Below are positions 42,803-51,579 of a stretch of DNA of 53,000 nucleotides, one piece after another (within the stretch, counting starts at the first letter, position 1; each line of letters opens with the position of its first letter). The notes under the pieces were generated by a model. That model searched no databases and was not told the origin of the DNA. It saw only the letters and a program-made list of their open reading frames with translations. The position numbers and the translations under genes were made by a program. Source of the DNA: Lactobacillus sp. 0.1XD8-4 (lineage in GTDB: Bacteria > Bacillota > Bacilli > Lactobacillales > Lactobacillaceae); NCBI RefSeq assembly GCF_009663775.1, contig NZ_RDBR01000007.1, positions 1 through 53,000 of the forward strand, written 5' to 3'.

Positions 42803-43629
42803 TGAAATTTATTTCATGGAATATTGATTCAATTAATGCCGCATTAACCGGAACCTCGGTGCGTGCGGGTGAGACACGGGAAGTTTTACAAAAAATAGCA
42901 ACACTAGCTCCTGATGTGATTGCAATTCAAGAGACCAAGCTATCTAAAAATGGGCCTACCAAAAAACATTTAGCTGTTTTAGAAGAGCTTTTTCCTAAAT
43001 ATGAAGTTATCTGGCGCAGTTCCGAAGAGCCTGCGCGCAAGGGATATGCAGGAACAATGTACTTATATTTGCAACAGTACGCACCAGTAGTAACATATCC
43101 TAAGATTGGGGCACCGGAGCCAATGGATGATGAGGGACGTATCATTACCCTTGAATTTCCTGACTTTTTCGTTACGGAAGTCTATACCCCTAACTCTGGT
43201 AACGGTCTAAAGCGGCTTGCGGAGCGGCAAGTATGGGACGATCGTTATCGGGAATATTTGCAGAAACTAGACCAGCAAAAACCAGTGATTGCTAGTGGTG
43301 ATTTCAACGTTGCGCATGAGGAGATTGACTTGGCACATCCAGCTAACAATCATCATTCAGCAGGTTTCACTGATGAAGAACGGGAACATTTTACTAAATT
43401 GCTGGCGGCTGGATTTACTGATAGTTTTCGTTACCTTCATCCAGATGAAAAAGGAGCATACTCATGGTGGGCGCAACGGGTGATTACTAGTAAGCAAAAT
43501 AACTCTGGCTGGCGGATTGACTACTGGTTGGTAAGTAATCGACTAGCTGATAAGGTCACTTCTTCAGGAATGATTGATAGCGGTGAACGTCGTGACCATA
43601 CGCCAATTGAGATTGATATTGACCTATAG
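42802..43629 (+). CDS. exoA: exodeoxyribonuclease III / AP endonuclease
   Basis: The 275-residue enzyme of the EEP superfamily cuts DNA at abasic sites and trims 3' ends in base excision repair. Visible motifs are F-I-S-W-N-I-D, Q-E-T-K with the catalytic Glu, S-G-D-F-N-V-A, Y-S-W-W, D-Y-W-L-V-S and R-D-H-T-P-I with the terminal Asp-His. The start is GTG at 42802, overlapping the mazG-like stop by one base. A bidirectional terminator follows. Confidence 0.96.
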   Translation: MKFISWNIDSINAALTGTSVRAGETREVLQKIATLAPDVIAIQETKLSKNGPTKKHLAVLEELFPKYEVIWRSSEEPARKGYAGTMYLYLQQYAPVVTYPKIGAPEPMDDEGRIITLEFPDFFVTEVYTPNSGNGLKRLAERQVWDDRYREYLQKLDQQKPVIASGDFNVAHEEIDLAHPANNHHSAGFTDEEREHFTKLLAAGFTDSFRYLHPDEKGAYSWWAQRVITSKQNNSGWRIDYWLVSNRLADKVTSSGMIDSGERRDHTPIEIDIDL

Positions 43630-43630
43630 A

Positions 43631-43682
43631 AAAAGAAACTGCAGGTATCTTATTGATTGATACTTACAGTTCCTTTTTAATT
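43631..43682. terminator. bidirectional terminator between exoA and the secreted protein gene
   Basis: GAAACTGCAGGTATC pairs with GATACTTACAGTTCC. A tract of A lies on the left and TTTTTAATTATT on the right, so it can end transcription from both sides. Confidence 0.85.
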
Positions 43683-43683
43683 A

Positions 43684-44163
43684 TTATTTATTCCAAATGA
43701 TGTGCCGGGTATCATCATTTGCGCTATGACCGATAGCATGTCCATTGAGGTAGATTGTTGTTTTGCAACCCTTTTGGATATCTTTTTCTGATAACTTCTT
43801 TAGATCATTATCGGCAAGTGTTCCATAAACACCATTTTGCAAATTTTGAACTAAAAGTGTTCGGCGTGCCTTTGGTAATTGATAGATATCATCATTAACA
43901 TCAATTTTGATTTTATTATCACGGGTATAGGTAATGTCCTTGATACAAGAAAAACCTTTGAAAGTCTTGTCATTTTGCTCATATTGTTGACAATTACCAA
44001 GATAATCAGCAATGTAACGGTTAGCTAAATCATTTTTCTCCTTAGACATATCAGCAGCATAGGCAATATTGGTTGATTGGAAAAAGTTAGTGGTCAATCC
44101 AGCACTTGTGCCGACAGTAAGTCCAGCTACTGCAAGCATTAAGCCTTTTGAAATTTTACGCAT
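43684..44163 (-). CDS. small secreted protein of unknown function
   Basis: The 159-residue protein starts at ATG 44163 behind GAGGAG; an upstream in-frame ATG at 44232 is less likely. Residues 1-36 form a signal peptide: M-R-K-I-S-K, hydrophobic core G-L-M-L-A-V-A-G-L-T-V-G, and an A-Y-A-A cleavage region. The mature part is about 120 residues, rich in Asp and Lys, with three cysteines (58, 73, 133). There is no LPxTG anchor, lipobox or SH3/LysM repeat, so it is probably released. It is flanked by exoA (convergent) and a lacI gene (divergent), neither suggesting a role. Confidence 0.85.
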   Translation of the reverse strand: MRKISKGLMLAVAGLTVGTSAGLTTNFFQSTNIAYAADMSKEKNDLANRYIADYLGNCQQYEQNDKTFKGFSCIKDITYTRDNKIKIDVNDDIYQLPKARRTLLVQNLQNGVYGTLADNDLKKLSEKDIQKGCKTTIYLNGHAIGHSANDDTRHIIWNK

Positions 44164-44270
44164 GGCATAAATCTCCTCATCTATTATAAATATAACACCC
44201 TTAATTATGAGCATTTTACGGTGAATAAACAAGTGGAAAGGGCCCTTTTTCTTCTCACTCCAAATTGTTG

Positions 44271-44276
44271 TATAAT
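44271..44276 (+). promoter_or_regulatory. -10 box of the lacI-type regulator gene
   Basis: A perfect TATAAT lies 35 bp upstream of the start codon; the -35 is poor (CTTTTTC region). The putative operator 44274-44288 overlaps it. Confidence 0.6.
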
Positions 44277-44288
44277 ATTTACTAAATA
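44274..44288 (+). promoter_or_regulatory. putative LacI-family operator copy 1
   Basis: AATATTTACTAAATA occurs here, on the regulator's -10/+1, and exactly again at 45409-45423 on the transporter's -35. A second TTACTAAA follows at 44290. This suggests the regulator controls itself and the transporter. Confidence 0.55.
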
Positions 44289-44310
44289 CTTACTAAAAAG
44301 GTGAATTATC

Positions 44311-45324
44311 ATGGCAACAATTAAGGAAATTGCTGAAAAGTCGGGGTATTCACCTGCTACGGTATCCCGATTATTAAATAATGACCAGAACTTATCCATC
44401 AGTCCTACAACCCGTAATAAGATTATGAAAGTTGCCAATGAACTAGGCTACTGGAAGAGTCATCATAAACATCAACGTCAACCAATTCTTCCTAATATTG
44501 CGCTTTTGTATCGGGTGAATGACAATGAGCAGTTACAAGATGAATATTTTTCATGTTTGCGTAACGAGATTATTAAGGAAGTAGGGAAGGCAGGCTTAGA
44601 AATCGCAGTCTTTAATCAAATTTCTACTCTGATTGCGGCGGCCGATTCATTCCAAGGATTTATTGGCGTAGGCGCTGACCGGGTTACCCAAGAAGAGTTA
44701 ACCCAACTTCATAACTCCTTACCGAATGGGATTTTTGTTGATATTAATCCCATGCCCCAATTGTTTGATTCAGTTCAACCTAATTTAGAACTTACTATTC
44801 AAGATGCGCTTCAACGACTTCAGACAGCAGGTTATCAGCGCATTGGCTTTATTGGCGGCAAGGGGCTTAACCTTGATGAGGTTCAACAAGCTGATGCGCG
44901 AGAGCTGGCCTTTCGTGAATTTACTAGATTACAAGGACTAAAAGAGGCCCCGTTATATGTACATGGTCCGTTTAACGTTGACAATGGTTATCAACTAGGT
45001 AAAATTGCGGTGGAACAAAGCGGTTCCCACCTTCCAGAAGCCTTCATTGTTGCATCGGATACTCTTAGTGTAGGGGTTTTGCAGGCCTTTAACGAAGCAG
45101 GAGTTATTGTTCCCCGTGATACTGCGGTGATTAGTATTAATAATAGTGAGGTTGCTAGATATGTATCACCACCATTAACATCTTACAATATTAATCAGCA
45201 AACACTCAGCCGGATGGCAATTGAGTTATTGCAAGACTTGATCACGCATCCTAATCGACCGCATGTGCACCTAAAAGTTAATACCGATATCGTTTTTCGT
45301 AAAAGTTTTCCAAACCAAAATTAA
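44311..45324 (+). CDS. LacI/GalR family transcriptional regulator
   Basis: The 337-residue protein has the N-terminal LacI helix-turn-helix A-T-I-K-E-I-A-E-K-S-G-Y-S-P-A-T-V-S-R-L-L-N (split: residues 2-23) and a periplasmic-binding-like effector domain with G-Y-Q-R-I-G-F-I-G-G. It lies 162 bp upstream of a GPH sugar transporter with which it shares a candidate operator, so it probably senses the transporter's sugar. RBS AAGGTG; a strong terminator follows, so the two are separate transcripts. Confidence 0.93.
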   Translation: MATIKEIAEKSGYSPATVSRLLNNDQNLSISPTTRNKIMKVANELGYWKSHHKHQRQPILPNIALLYRVNDNEQLQDEYFSCLRNEIIKEVGKAGLEIAVFNQISTLIAAADSFQGFIGVGADRVTQEELTQLHNSLPNGIFVDINPMPQLFDSVQPNLELTIQDALQRLQTAGYQRIGFIGGKGLNLDEVQQADARELAFREFTRLQGLKEAPLYVHGPFNVDNGYQLGKIAVEQSGSHLPEAFIVASDTLSVGVLQAFNEAGVIVPRDTAVISINNSEVARYVSPPLTSYNINQQTLSRMAIELLQDLITHPNRPHVHLKVNTDIVFRKSFPNQN

Positions 45325-45380
45325 CTGGCTAAATACTGTTGAATTAACTATTTGACAGTTTAGCCAGTTTTTATTTTTTC
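45324..45380 (+). terminator. terminator after lacI-type gene
   Basis: ACTGGCTAAATACTGT pairs with ACAGTTTAGCCAGT and is followed by TTTTATTTTTTC. Confidence 0.9.
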
Positions 45381-45408
45381 TCTAGTAATTAATTTACTTA
45401 TTTAAATA

Positions 45409-45423
45409 AATATTTACTAAATA
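45409..45423 (+). promoter_or_regulatory. putative LacI-family operator copy 2
   Basis: AATATTTACTAAATA is identical to 44274-44288 and covers the -35 of the transporter promoter. Confidence 0.55.
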
Positions 45424-45441
45424 AAAATAAAGATTTATAAT
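45413..45441 (+). promoter_or_regulatory. promoter of the GPH transporter
   Basis: TTTACT (45413-45418) and a perfect TATAAT (45436-45441) are separated by 17 bp. The -35 lies inside the putative operator and the start site lies in the cre box. Confidence 0.75.
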
Positions 45442-45446
45442 GTATC

Positions 45447-45460
45447 TGTAAGCGATTACA
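45447..45460 (+). promoter_or_regulatory. cre site (CcpA binding)
   Basis: TGTAAGCGATTACA matches the catabolite-responsive element core TGNAARCGNWWWCA at every position. It overlaps the expected transcription start, where CcpA would repress. Confidence 0.8.
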
Positions 45461-45486
45461 GAAAGCTGTAGTTTGGAGGTTTCAAT

Positions 45487-47409
45487 ATGGCATATAACCA
45501 TAAATTTAAACGGAAACAATTGATTTCGCAGATGTCATTTTGCTTTGGTAATTTAGGACATTCCGCTTTTTACGGAGTGATGAGTACATACTTTATCATC
45601 TTTGTTACTAGTGGGATGTTTGCTGGCGTAAGTAAGTCGATTGCTAATAAGCTAATCGGTTTAATTACAGTTTTAATCGTTTCCGTTCGGATTTTAGAAT
45701 TATTAATTGATCCCTTATTAGGAAATATTGTTGATAATACGAAAACTCGTTGGGGAAAATTTAAACCATGGATTTTAGCGGGGAATCTTATTAGTGCGAT
45801 TTTGTTATTAATCCTTTTTACTGGAATTTTTGGGCTCGCCCAATATAATTGGTTTTTATTCGCTGTTTTATTTGTGATTATTTTTATTATGTTTGATATC
45901 TTTTATTCATTTTCTGATGTTTCTTACTGGGGAATGGTTCCCGCAATAAGTGAAAGCTCAGCAGAACGGGGTGTCTATACTGCGTTAGGGGCCTTTGCTG
46001 GTACAATCGGTTGGAATGGTTTAACGATTATTGTTGTACCAGTTGTAACGACCTTTACTTATTTGGCTACTGGCCAATACCAGCAAGGACCAATGGGGTG
46101 GTTTGCTTTTGCTGTAATTATTTCTGCTTTAGCTGTTTGTTGTGCGCTTGTTGTGTGCTGGGGGACAAAGGAAAAACATAATCTTATTCGCAATTCAGCC
46201 CAGGAAAAAACGACACTTCGCGAGGTCTTTTCTGCTATTTTTCACAATGATCAAATTCTCTGGCCTAGTTTAGCTTATTTGTTATATTCTTGTGCATATG
46301 TTGTTACCAATGGAGTGCTCTTTTATCTTTATAAGTTTGTTATTGCCAAACCGGATGAATTCTGGATTGTTGGAGTTATTGCTACAATCATTGCCTTTTG
46401 TACCAATCCTCTTTACCCAGTCTTAAATAAAGTTATCCCGCGAAAATGGCTATTTATTGGTGGGCAAGTTTGCATGAGTTTGGCCTATCTTATCTTTATT
46501 TTTGCTCGGTCGAATGTTCTTATGATGGATTTAGGATTGATCCTTTTTAATGTTAATTTTGCCCAATTAGTTACTGTTCTTACCTTGACTGATGCGATTG
46601 AATACGGCCAATTGAAATCAGGACAACGTAATGAAGCGGTTGTATTAGCAGTTCGGCCGATGATTGATAAATTGACAGGAGCAATTTCAAATGGTTTGGT
46701 TGGTTATATTGCAATTGCTGCGGGAATGACTGGTAGTGCTACAGCTGCGGATATGACAAGCCACGATATCAATACGTTTGACGGTATGGCTTTTTATATC
46801 CCTTTAACATTAGCAATTCTTTCGATCTTTGTTTTTCTTTTTAAGGTTAAATTAAGTGAACAAAAGCATGCGCTCGTTGTTGAAGAATTAAAAAATAAGT
46901 TAGCTAATGGAGACCAGCTTTCTTCTCCTAACGTTTCTTTAATCACAGTCAAGCAAGAAAAAATTTACGCTCCTGTTGATGGTGAGTTAATGGCAATAAC
47001 AGAAGTTGTCGATAATGATGGTCGTCGCTTTCCCGGCAAGGGGTTTGTAATTAAACCGACTAGCGATAAATTATATGCTCCATTTGATGGCAAGATTAAC
47101 TTCACCTTTGGAACGCGTCATGTATTTGAAATAACCTCTGACAATGGACTAGAAATGATTATTCATATTGGTATTGGCACGGTAAATATGCGTGGTAAAG
47201 GTTTTAACGCTCATTATCTTAATGGTCAGAAAGTAAAGAAAGAACAACTTCTTTTTACATTTGACCGGAATTTAATCAAGAAGGAAGGTTATAAAGTTTG
47301 GGTAATCGCATTCTTTACCCAGCCAGGTAAAGTTGAAGATATCACTGCTTTTGTTCCTGGCCAAATGGTGAAACATGGCGATGAGGTAGTAACAGTTAAA
47401 TTTAAATAG
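45487..47409 (+). CDS. GPH-family sugar:cation symporter with C-terminal EIIA domain (LacS/RafP-type)
   Basis: The 640-residue protein has a 12-helix glycoside-pentoside-hexuronide symporter domain (about 1-460) and a C-terminal EIIA-Glc-like domain (about 490-640). The EIIA part has I-Y-A-P-V-D-G-E and both active-site histidines, His545 (R-H-V-F-E-I) and His560 (M-I-I-H-I-G-I-G), 15 residues apart as in EIIA-Glc. HPr can phosphorylate this domain and tune transport. Substrates in the family are galactosides (lactose, melibiose, raffinose); no hydrolase lies nearby to tell which. RBS GGAGG. Confidence 0.94.
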   Translation: MAYNHKFKRKQLISQMSFCFGNLGHSAFYGVMSTYFIIFVTSGMFAGVSKSIANKLIGLITVLIVSVRILELLIDPLLGNIVDNTKTRWGKFKPWILAGNLISAILLLILFTGIFGLAQYNWFLFAVLFVIIFIMFDIFYSFSDVSYWGMVPAISESSAERGVYTALGAFAGTIGWNGLTIIVVPVVTTFTYLATGQYQQGPMGWFAFAVIISALAVCCALVVCWGTKEKHNLIRNSAQEKTTLREVFSAIFHNDQILWPSLAYLLYSCAYVVTNGVLFYLYKFVIAKPDEFWIVGVIATIIAFCTNPLYPVLNKVIPRKWLFIGGQVCMSLAYLIFIFARSNVLMMDLGLILFNVNFAQLVTVLTLTDAIEYGQLKSGQRNEAVVLAVRPMIDKLTGAISNGLVGYIAIAAGMTGSATAADMTSHDINTFDGMAFYIPLTLAILSIFVFLFKVKLSEQKHALVVEELKNKLANGDQLSSPNVSLITVKQEKIYAPVDGELMAITEVVDNDGRRFPGKGFVIKPTSDKLYAPFDGKINFTFGTRHVFEITSDNGLEMIIHIGIGTVNMRGKGFNAHYLNGQKVKKEQLLFTFDRNLIKKEGYKVWVIAFFTQPGKVEDITAFVPGQMVKHGDEVVTVKFK

Positions 47410-47422
47410 AATGTGATGATAA

Positions 47423-47476
47423 TAAAAAAGAATGGGATAGACCTAGCTTGGCTAGTTCATAGTCCCATTCCCTTTA
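47423..47476. terminator. bidirectional terminator between the GPH transporter and the polyprenyl synthase
   Basis: GAATGGGAT (47430-47438) pairs with GTCCCATTC (47462-47470), with an inner CTAGC/GCTAG hairpin. On the minus strand TTTTTTATTAT follows, so it best ends the minus-strand gene; the plus-strand T tract is shorter. Confidence 0.85.
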
Positions 47477-48454
47477 ATTTACTCTTGTTAATAATTTGTT
47501 AGCCATTAACGTGAGAAGTCTACGTGTATGGCTATTTGGTAATTCTTGAATCTCGCTTTGTGCTTTTTGCGTAAACTTCCGCGCAATCTCTTGGGCTTTT
47601 GTCACACCACCATAGTTAATCACTAGCCTTTGGACTTGCTCCATGTCGGCAATCGTCATTTGTCTTTTCTTTGCGAGAAATGGTTTCAGTTCATCGCGGT
47701 GATTTTGCAATGTCAGGAGGAGTGGCAACGAATACACTCCCGTTGCCAGGTCTTCAAGAACCGGCTTGTTAAGTCGTGCATCCCCAGAATAATCTAAAAT
47801 ATCATCCAGAATTTGAAAGCTAATGCCGATATTTTGACCGATTCGCTTAGCTAAAACGGTTGTATGATGTGATGAACAACCGAAATGAGCCCCTTCTTCT
47901 GCAGCAAGACTAAAAAGGGCAGCCGTTTTACCATTCACATTACGATAATAATCAAGCAGAGACTGATTAAGGTCGAAGCGATTAGCCATTTGTCCTAGTT
48001 CTCCTGTTAGGATTTTCCGCATTGTTTGCGCGTTGCGAGCAAGATATGGCGAAGTCGCCATTGTTTCAACTAGCAAACTGAAGAAAGCAGTAAAGAGAAA
48101 ATCCCCGCTATAAACGGCGGTATCCTTACCAAATGCTGCTTGGATGCTAACAGCTCCCCGTCGCTTGGGTGAATCGTCAATAATGTCATCATGAATGAGG
48201 GTTGCCATGTGAAGAATTTCAAGAGATGCGGCAATTTTGATTAGCCGTGAACGATCATCAACCTTCTTATTACCAATATCCGCAAATAAGAGGAAGAAAG
48301 CTGGACGCAAATATTTTCCGCCATTAGAAGCCATGTGTTGGAGAGCCTCGTGGAGGGAAGCGTTTTTAATCGTTATCTGGCTATTGATGATTTGATTCAC
48401 TTCATTGAGAGCGTGGTCAATCGCTGGATAAGCGTGGAAAAAATGTTGTTTCAT
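47474..48454 (-). CDS. long-chain polyprenyl diphosphate synthase (heptaprenyl/component II type)
   Basis: The 326-residue trans-prenyltransferase has G-G-K-Y-L-R-P, the first motif D-D-I-I-D-D-S-P-x-R-R-G and the second D-D-I-L-D-Y. Small residues before the first DDxxD and the presence of menA/menG next door indicate a long-chain enzyme making the menaquinone side chain. The separate short-chain IspA at 8052 would provide farnesyl-PP. No component I gene is adjacent. It is divergent from menA with an 80-bp shared upstream region. Confidence 0.9.
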   Translation of the reverse strand: MKQHFFHAYPAIDHALNEVNQIINSQITIKNASLHEALQHMASNGGKYLRPAFFLLFADIGNKKVDDRSRLIKIAASLEILHMATLIHDDIIDDSPKRRGAVSIQAAFGKDTAVYSGDFLFTAFFSLLVETMATSPYLARNAQTMRKILTGELGQMANRFDLNQSLLDYYRNVNGKTAALFSLAAEEGAHFGCSSHHTTVLAKRIGQNIGISFQILDDILDYSGDARLNKPVLEDLATGVYSLPLLLTLQNHRDELKPFLAKKRQMTIADMEQVQRLVINYGGVTKAQEIARKFTQKAQSEIQELPNSHTRRLLTLMANKLLTRVN

Positions 48455-48534
48455 TAATCGATAATTCCTTTGTTATGGTGTACCATCTATATTGTACCGA
48501 ATATCTAACAAATTATGAAAGGAAAAATTACTAA

Positions 48535-49434
48535 ATGTCGTTAAATGTTTTTTTAGAATTGGTAGAGATTAAAGCCAAGACAGCTAGTATCCTACCGATG
48601 TTATTAGGAGTCTGCCTAAGTGTATATTACTACCACTCCTTAAATGTCATAAATTCCGTCCTGTTTTTTATTGCCATGCTCCTGTTCAACATGGCAGTCG
48701 ATATGATGGATAATTATAACGATTATAACCATGCTGTTGATACGGTTGATTATAAGAAAAATACTAATATTATTGGACGCGAAAATATTTCACCGCGACT
48801 GGTATTAGGATTACTGCTTGCCTTTAGTATTGTTGCAGGTTTGATTGGAATTTATTTAGTAACGATTGTTGGGTGGCCGCTCTTATGGATGGGGATTTTT
48901 TGCTTTGCTGTTGGAATCCTATATTCATCAGGCCCGTTTCCGTTATCAGGACTGCCGGTTGGCGAATTTGCTTCCGGCTTTACCATGGGCTTTATGATTG
49001 TTTTAATTTCTGTTTATATTAATGCTTTTCAGCAATTCTCATGGACATGGGCTAATATCGGCGTTGTCTTTTTAGTTGCGTTGCCAGATGAGTTATGGAT
49101 TTCTAATTTATTGCTAGCTAATAATATTTGTGATGCAGGAGAGGATGAAGATAACCATCGTCATACAGTAATTCATTTTATTGGTCAGCGTAACGGATTA
49201 TATTCATTTGCCATTAAAAATGTTCTTGCATTTATTGCAATTATTTTTTCCGTGATTTTACATCTTGCTCCTTGGACCGTATTATTGACCTTATTTATTA
49301 TTCCATTTGTCATTAAACAAACGCGATTATTATTTGCCAAACAAATCAAAAAAGAGACCTTCCCTTGTGCTATTAAAATCCTATTTATTGGTTCCTTAGT
49401 GCAGGTAGTGACATATGTGATTGGGTTAATTTAA
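48535..49434 (+). CDS. menA: 1,4-dihydroxy-2-naphthoate polyprenyltransferase
   Basis: The 299-residue UbiA-superfamily membrane enzyme has about nine helices. The first aspartate-rich motif is in N-M-A-V-D-M-M-D-N-Y-N-D-Y; the second is around N-N-I-C-D-A-G-E-D-E-D-N. It joins DHNA to the polyprenyl chain made by the neighbouring synthase, giving demethylmenaquinone, then methylated by MenG. RBS AAAGGA. Upstream DHNA-forming genes (menFDHCBE) are not in the window. Confidence 0.9.
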   Translation: MSLNVFLELVEIKAKTASILPMLLGVCLSVYYYHSLNVINSVLFFIAMLLFNMAVDMMDNYNDYNHAVDTVDYKKNTNIIGRENISPRLVLGLLLAFSIVAGLIGIYLVTIVGWPLLWMGIFCFAVGILYSSGPFPLSGLPVGEFASGFTMGFMIVLISVYINAFQQFSWTWANIGVVFLVALPDELWISNLLLANNICDAGEDEDNHRHTVIHFIGQRNGLYSFAIKNVLAFIAIIFSVILHLAPWTVLLTLFIIPFVIKQTRLLFAKQIKKETFPCAIKILFIGSLVQVVTYVIGLI

Positions 49435-49488
49435 GAAGAATTGCTTTGCAGTTATTTTCTGTGACTAGACTTTATAACATCCGAAACT

Positions 49489-49531
49489 AAAAAGACTGGT
49501 GAAAAATCAAAGTTTTTCACCAGTTTTTTTA
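49489..49531. terminator. bidirectional terminator between menA and menG
   Basis: ACTGGTGAAAAA (49495-49506) and TTTTTCACCAGT (49513-49524) form a perfect 12-bp stem, flanked by A and T tracts that suit both directions. Confidence 0.92.
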
Positions 49532-50230
49532 TTTATCGCCAAAATGAAGGGCCGCAGCACCAAAATTTAGTGGTTGATAATGTACTTCTCTAAAACCCGC
49601 CGCCTTCATCATTCGTGCTAATTGATGAGCTGAAACAAATTGTTGACTTGTTTTCTTTAAATATTGGTAGTCTTTAAGCTGACCACCCGCTAATGAGGCC
49701 ATAACCGGGAAAGCAGTAAAGTATGCCTTCCAGCCGAGCTTAATTACAGGATTGGTTGGTTGGGACATTTCAAGGCTAACGAACTGACCACCAGGCTTTA
49801 GTACACGGTAAATTTCGCTCAAAACCCGGTCAGCGTCAGGAACGTTGCGCAATCCAAACCCAATTGTAACAATATCAAAACTGTTATCATCAAACGGTAA
49901 TTGCATTGCATCTCCCTGAATTAAGAAGAGGTTCCCGATTGTCTTGGTCTTTTCAAAGGCGAGTTCTAACATTTTTTTATTGAAATCTAATCCAGTGACT
50001 CGTCCACTAGGAATTCGCTTCGCTAGTTCAATTGCTAAGTCGCCGGTCCCACAACAAACGTCAAGGGCATTGGCATGCGGATCGACTTGTAATTGCTTAA
50101 AAAGGGTCTTCCGCCATAATTTTTGGGTCCCAAGACTAATAACATTATTCAAAAGGTCATAGTTAGGTGCAACACGGGAAAACAGATCATTGACCTGATG
50201 TTCATTTAGTAATTTATTTGTTTGAACCAT
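49529..50230 (-). CDS. menG: demethylmenaquinone methyltransferase
   Basis: The 233-residue UbiE/MenG SAM methyltransferase has D-V-C-C-G-T-G-D-L-A (motif I), the G-F-G-L-R-N-V-P-D motif and L-K-P-G-G-Q. It methylates demethylmenaquinone to menaquinone, the last step after MenA. It is convergent with menA across a shared terminator; the MFS gene lies 21 bp upstream on the same strand. Confidence 0.95.
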   Translation of the reverse strand: MVQTNKLLNEHQVNDLFSRVAPNYDLLNNVISLGTQKLWRKTLFKQLQVDPHANALDVCCGTGDLAIELAKRIPSGRVTGLDFNKKMLELAFEKTKTIGNLFLIQGDAMQLPFDDNSFDIVTIGFGLRNVPDADRVLSEIYRVLKPGGQFVSLEMSQPTNPVIKLGWKAYFTAFPVMASLAGGQLKDYQYLKKTSQQFVSAHQLARMMKAAGFREVHYQPLNFGAAALHFGDK

Positions 50231-50251
50231 AATTGTCTCTCTTTTTCTAAA

Positions 50252-51475
50252 TTATTCTATCAGTGTTTTTTTCGGTTTAACAAGCATTATCAAAATAAAG
50301 TTAACGAGCAGGGTTAGTCCAGTAATAATAAAGACCATTTCATAGCTAGATATTCCTGAAATAAATGAACCGAGGATCGATCCGAGAACGGCACCGGCTG
50401 CTTGAAATGACTGGTTATAACTGAAAACACGACCAAATGCTTCTGTAGGAACATCCAGTGTTAATACGGTCTGGGTAGCGGGCATCAATGCTGCGTTTGC
50501 TAGTCCAAGCAGGAATCGCCAGAATGCGAGTGCCCACGGGGACTGTGTAAATGTCATCGGGATAAAAAGGATAAAAGCAGTTATAATCCCGATTCGCAAT
50601 ACTTTTTCGGGACCAATTCGATCCATGGTATGTCCAACTTTAGAAGCGGCGATCATTGTTCCTAAACCAGGGGTAGCCGCCACAATTCCGGCTACAAATG
50701 CAATATTACCATGTCCCCCCATCAGCTGGCGAACATATAAACTAATGATTGGGTCAATGGACATGGTAGAGGAAGTAACAATCATTGTAGTTAAGAACAT
50801 CACGATGATTAAGGGGGGATTGTCAAGATTATGCATGATTTCTTTCATTGGTTTCATGGCTTCTTTTTTAATCGGCGTGAAATGCTCGACTGTCAACAAC
50901 CAGGTACTAAGAAAGACGCAAAACATTAGTCCACCAGTGATGAAAAAGGGGATTCGGTAACCAAATGCACCAGATAAAGTTCCGCCCAATAATGGCCCGA
51001 CAAGATTTCCGGCCACACCAGCTGTAGTCATTGCCGACATTACCCAACCGGACCGACTATGAGGAGTTTCACCAGCCATCATTGCCGTAGCGTTATTAAT
51101 ATACCCGGAAAAAACACCTTGTAAAAAGCGCATGCCGATAATCATCCAGACGCTTTGCGCAAAACCAATTGTAAAGATGGTGCAGGCCATTACGCCAGAA
51201 GCACGGAGACACATTAATTTACGCCCTTTTTGGTCAGCTAAGCTCCCCCAAAAGGGTGAAACTATTGCCTGACTGATGAAAGTAACGCCAAATGCAAGTC
51301 CAGAGTAAATGTTGAGCTGAAAACGGCTAAAATTTCCAAGTTCGGCAATAAACAAGGAAATAAACGGCATGGTCATTGAATATCCCATTCCCGTGATAAA
51401 TGCGCCTAGCCAGAGGGTATAAAAAGTTCGGTGCCAACCGTGAGGGAAACGTCCTCTTTCGACTTCCGAATCCAT
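50252..51475 (-). CDS. MFS multidrug-type efflux transporter (DHA1 family)
   Basis: The 407-residue protein has 12 predicted helices with the DHA1 motif A G-S-L-A-D-Q-K-G-R-K after helix 2 and motif C-like G-V-A-G-N-L-V-G-P-L-L-G-G in helix 5. It resembles MdtG/PmrA-type drug exporters; the substrate is unknown. I prefer the ATG at 51475 (M-D-S-E-V-E) over 51487, because AGGAG touches the first ATG directly and is about 12 bases from the second, so the choice is not firm. It is probably cotranscribed with menG. Confidence 0.88.
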   Translation of the reverse strand: MDSEVERGRFPHGWHRTFYTLWLGAFITGMGYSMTMPFISLFIAELGNFSRFQLNIYSGLAFGVTFISQAIVSPFWGSLADQKGRKLMCLRASGVMACTIFTIGFAQSVWMIIGMRFLQGVFSGYINNATAMMAGETPHSRSGWVMSAMTTAGVAGNLVGPLLGGTLSGAFGYRIPFFITGGLMFCVFLSTWLLTVEHFTPIKKEAMKPMKEIMHNLDNPPLIIVMFLTTMIVTSSTMSIDPIISLYVRQLMGGHGNIAFVAGIVAATPGLGTMIAASKVGHTMDRIGPEKVLRIGIITAFILFIPMTFTQSPWALAFWRFLLGLANAALMPATQTVLTLDVPTEAFGRVFSYNQSFQAAGAVLGSILGSFISGISSYEMVFIITGLTLLVNFILIMLVKPKKTLIE

Positions 51476-51579
51476 GTTAATTATCATCTCCTAATTGTGT
51501 TCAATCGATAAAAACCAATTATAACAAATGAAAAGGTTTTGAATCAAAGGTACTTATTAAAATAAAGGCATAAATTAGT

